Below are positions 63,785 through 64,000 of a stretch of DNA of 64,000 nt, piece after piece. The DNA comes from Engelhardtia mirabilis (GTDB lineage Bacteria; Planctomycetota; UBA1135; GCA-002686595): contig CP036296.1 of NCBI GenBank assembly GCA_007751255.1, positions 5,642,001 through 5,706,000 on the forward strand, given 5' to 3'. The notes under the pieces are model-generated. The model was not told where the DNA came from and did not search any database. It saw nothing but the letters and a program-made list of their open reading frames with translations. A program made the translations under genes and the position numbers. The first letter of the stretch is position 1. Every line of letters starts with the position of its first letter.

Positions 63785-64000
63785 CTACAGGTCGACGAGG
63801 CTGAAGTCGACCGTGCCGCCGCCGCCCGAGATCAGCGCCTTGCTGAGCCCCGAGGTCGGTGAGTAGAGGTACAGCTTCGCCGGGGTGTCGACCACGGTGC
63901 TGAGGAAGCCGTGGGTGTTGACCGGCACCGAGAGGGCCTCGACGGCGGTGTTGACGCCGTACTGGCTGATCACCGCGCCGTTCCAGAGGATCGTCGCCAG
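63785..64000 (-). CDS. 3' end of an unknown, probably secreted protein (partial)
   Basis: The last 71 residues of a gene that enters from the right edge. The text is beta-rich and small-residue-rich (LATILWNGAVISQYGVNTAV, LYLYSPTSGLSKALISG) with a tail DFSLVDL. No cysteine, no membrane helix. Followed by a strong hairpin. Family cannot be judged from this piece. Confidence 0.6.
   Translation of the reverse strand: MATILWNGAVISQYGVNTAVEALSVPVNTHGFLSTVVDTPAKLYLYSPTSGLSKALISGGGGTVDFSLVDL

Overview
The window is high-GC DNA of bacterial, non-model type. The makeup fits a Planctomycetota or related environmental bacterium. Grounds for this are an FG-GAP repeat protein with a C-terminal domain I associate with that phylum, many secreted proteins and lipoproteins of no known family, multihaem cytochromes, a GIDE-LemA fusion, a DUF4212/sodium-solute symporter pair and a MamK-type actin. 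This assignment is inference from gene style; no rRNA or tRNA was found to settle it.

Layout, left to right. 1-5.3 kb: RND efflux adaptor (cut by the window edge), a stand-alone receiver protein and two tandem SGNH-hydrolase paralogues. 5.3-10.5 kb: a lower-GC block with two overlapping genes for secreted proteins of unknown function, flanked by gene-free DNA; one flank carries a large palindrome. 10.5-15.2 kb: the glyoxylate bypass (isocitrate lyase, malate synthase) with a divergent ScfR/RamB-type regulator. 15.4-27 kb: FG-GAP protein, small lipoprotein, a GT-C glycosyltransferase whose frame is broken at a 7-bp tandem repeat, unknown secreted proteins and a sodium-solute symporter pair. 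27.4-29 kb: a nitroreductase-methyltransferase fusion. 29-35.7 kb: a five-gene, tightly overlapping operon with 19 c-type haem sites, a small histidine-rich membrane protein and an outer-membrane-barrel-like lipoprotein, which looks like a trans-envelope electron conduit. 36-39.7 kb: GIDE-LemA protein and a hybrid PAS histidine kinase. 39.75-41.2 kb: a foldback MITE with an intact IS630-type element inserted exactly at its end. 41.3-51.8 kb: FAD oxidoreductases, an alginate-export-type porin, a polyferredoxin, an acyl-CoA ligase, a sulfatase-like lipoprotein, ferrochelatase and a thiopurine-methyltransferase-like gene. 51.8-58.4 kb: an unknown protein, pdxA, a methyltransferase, a B12-type radical SAM protein and a lipoprotein. 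58.4-62 kb: an apparent operon of a degenerate GGDEF protein, a MamK-like actin, FliK and a FlhB-C-like protein. 62.1-64 kb: glycerol kinase and the 3' end of one more gene.

How the parts may work together: acetate or short-chain acid use is suggested by aceA-aceB plus the regulator, the symporter and the acyl-CoA ligase. Respiratory electron transfer across the envelope is suggested by the cytochrome operon and, separately, by the FAD-polyferredoxin pair. The most unusual items are the cytochrome-barrel operon, the MamK homologue next to flagellar export genes, the possible phase-variable glycosyltransferase, and large palindromes that include the stop codons of genes.
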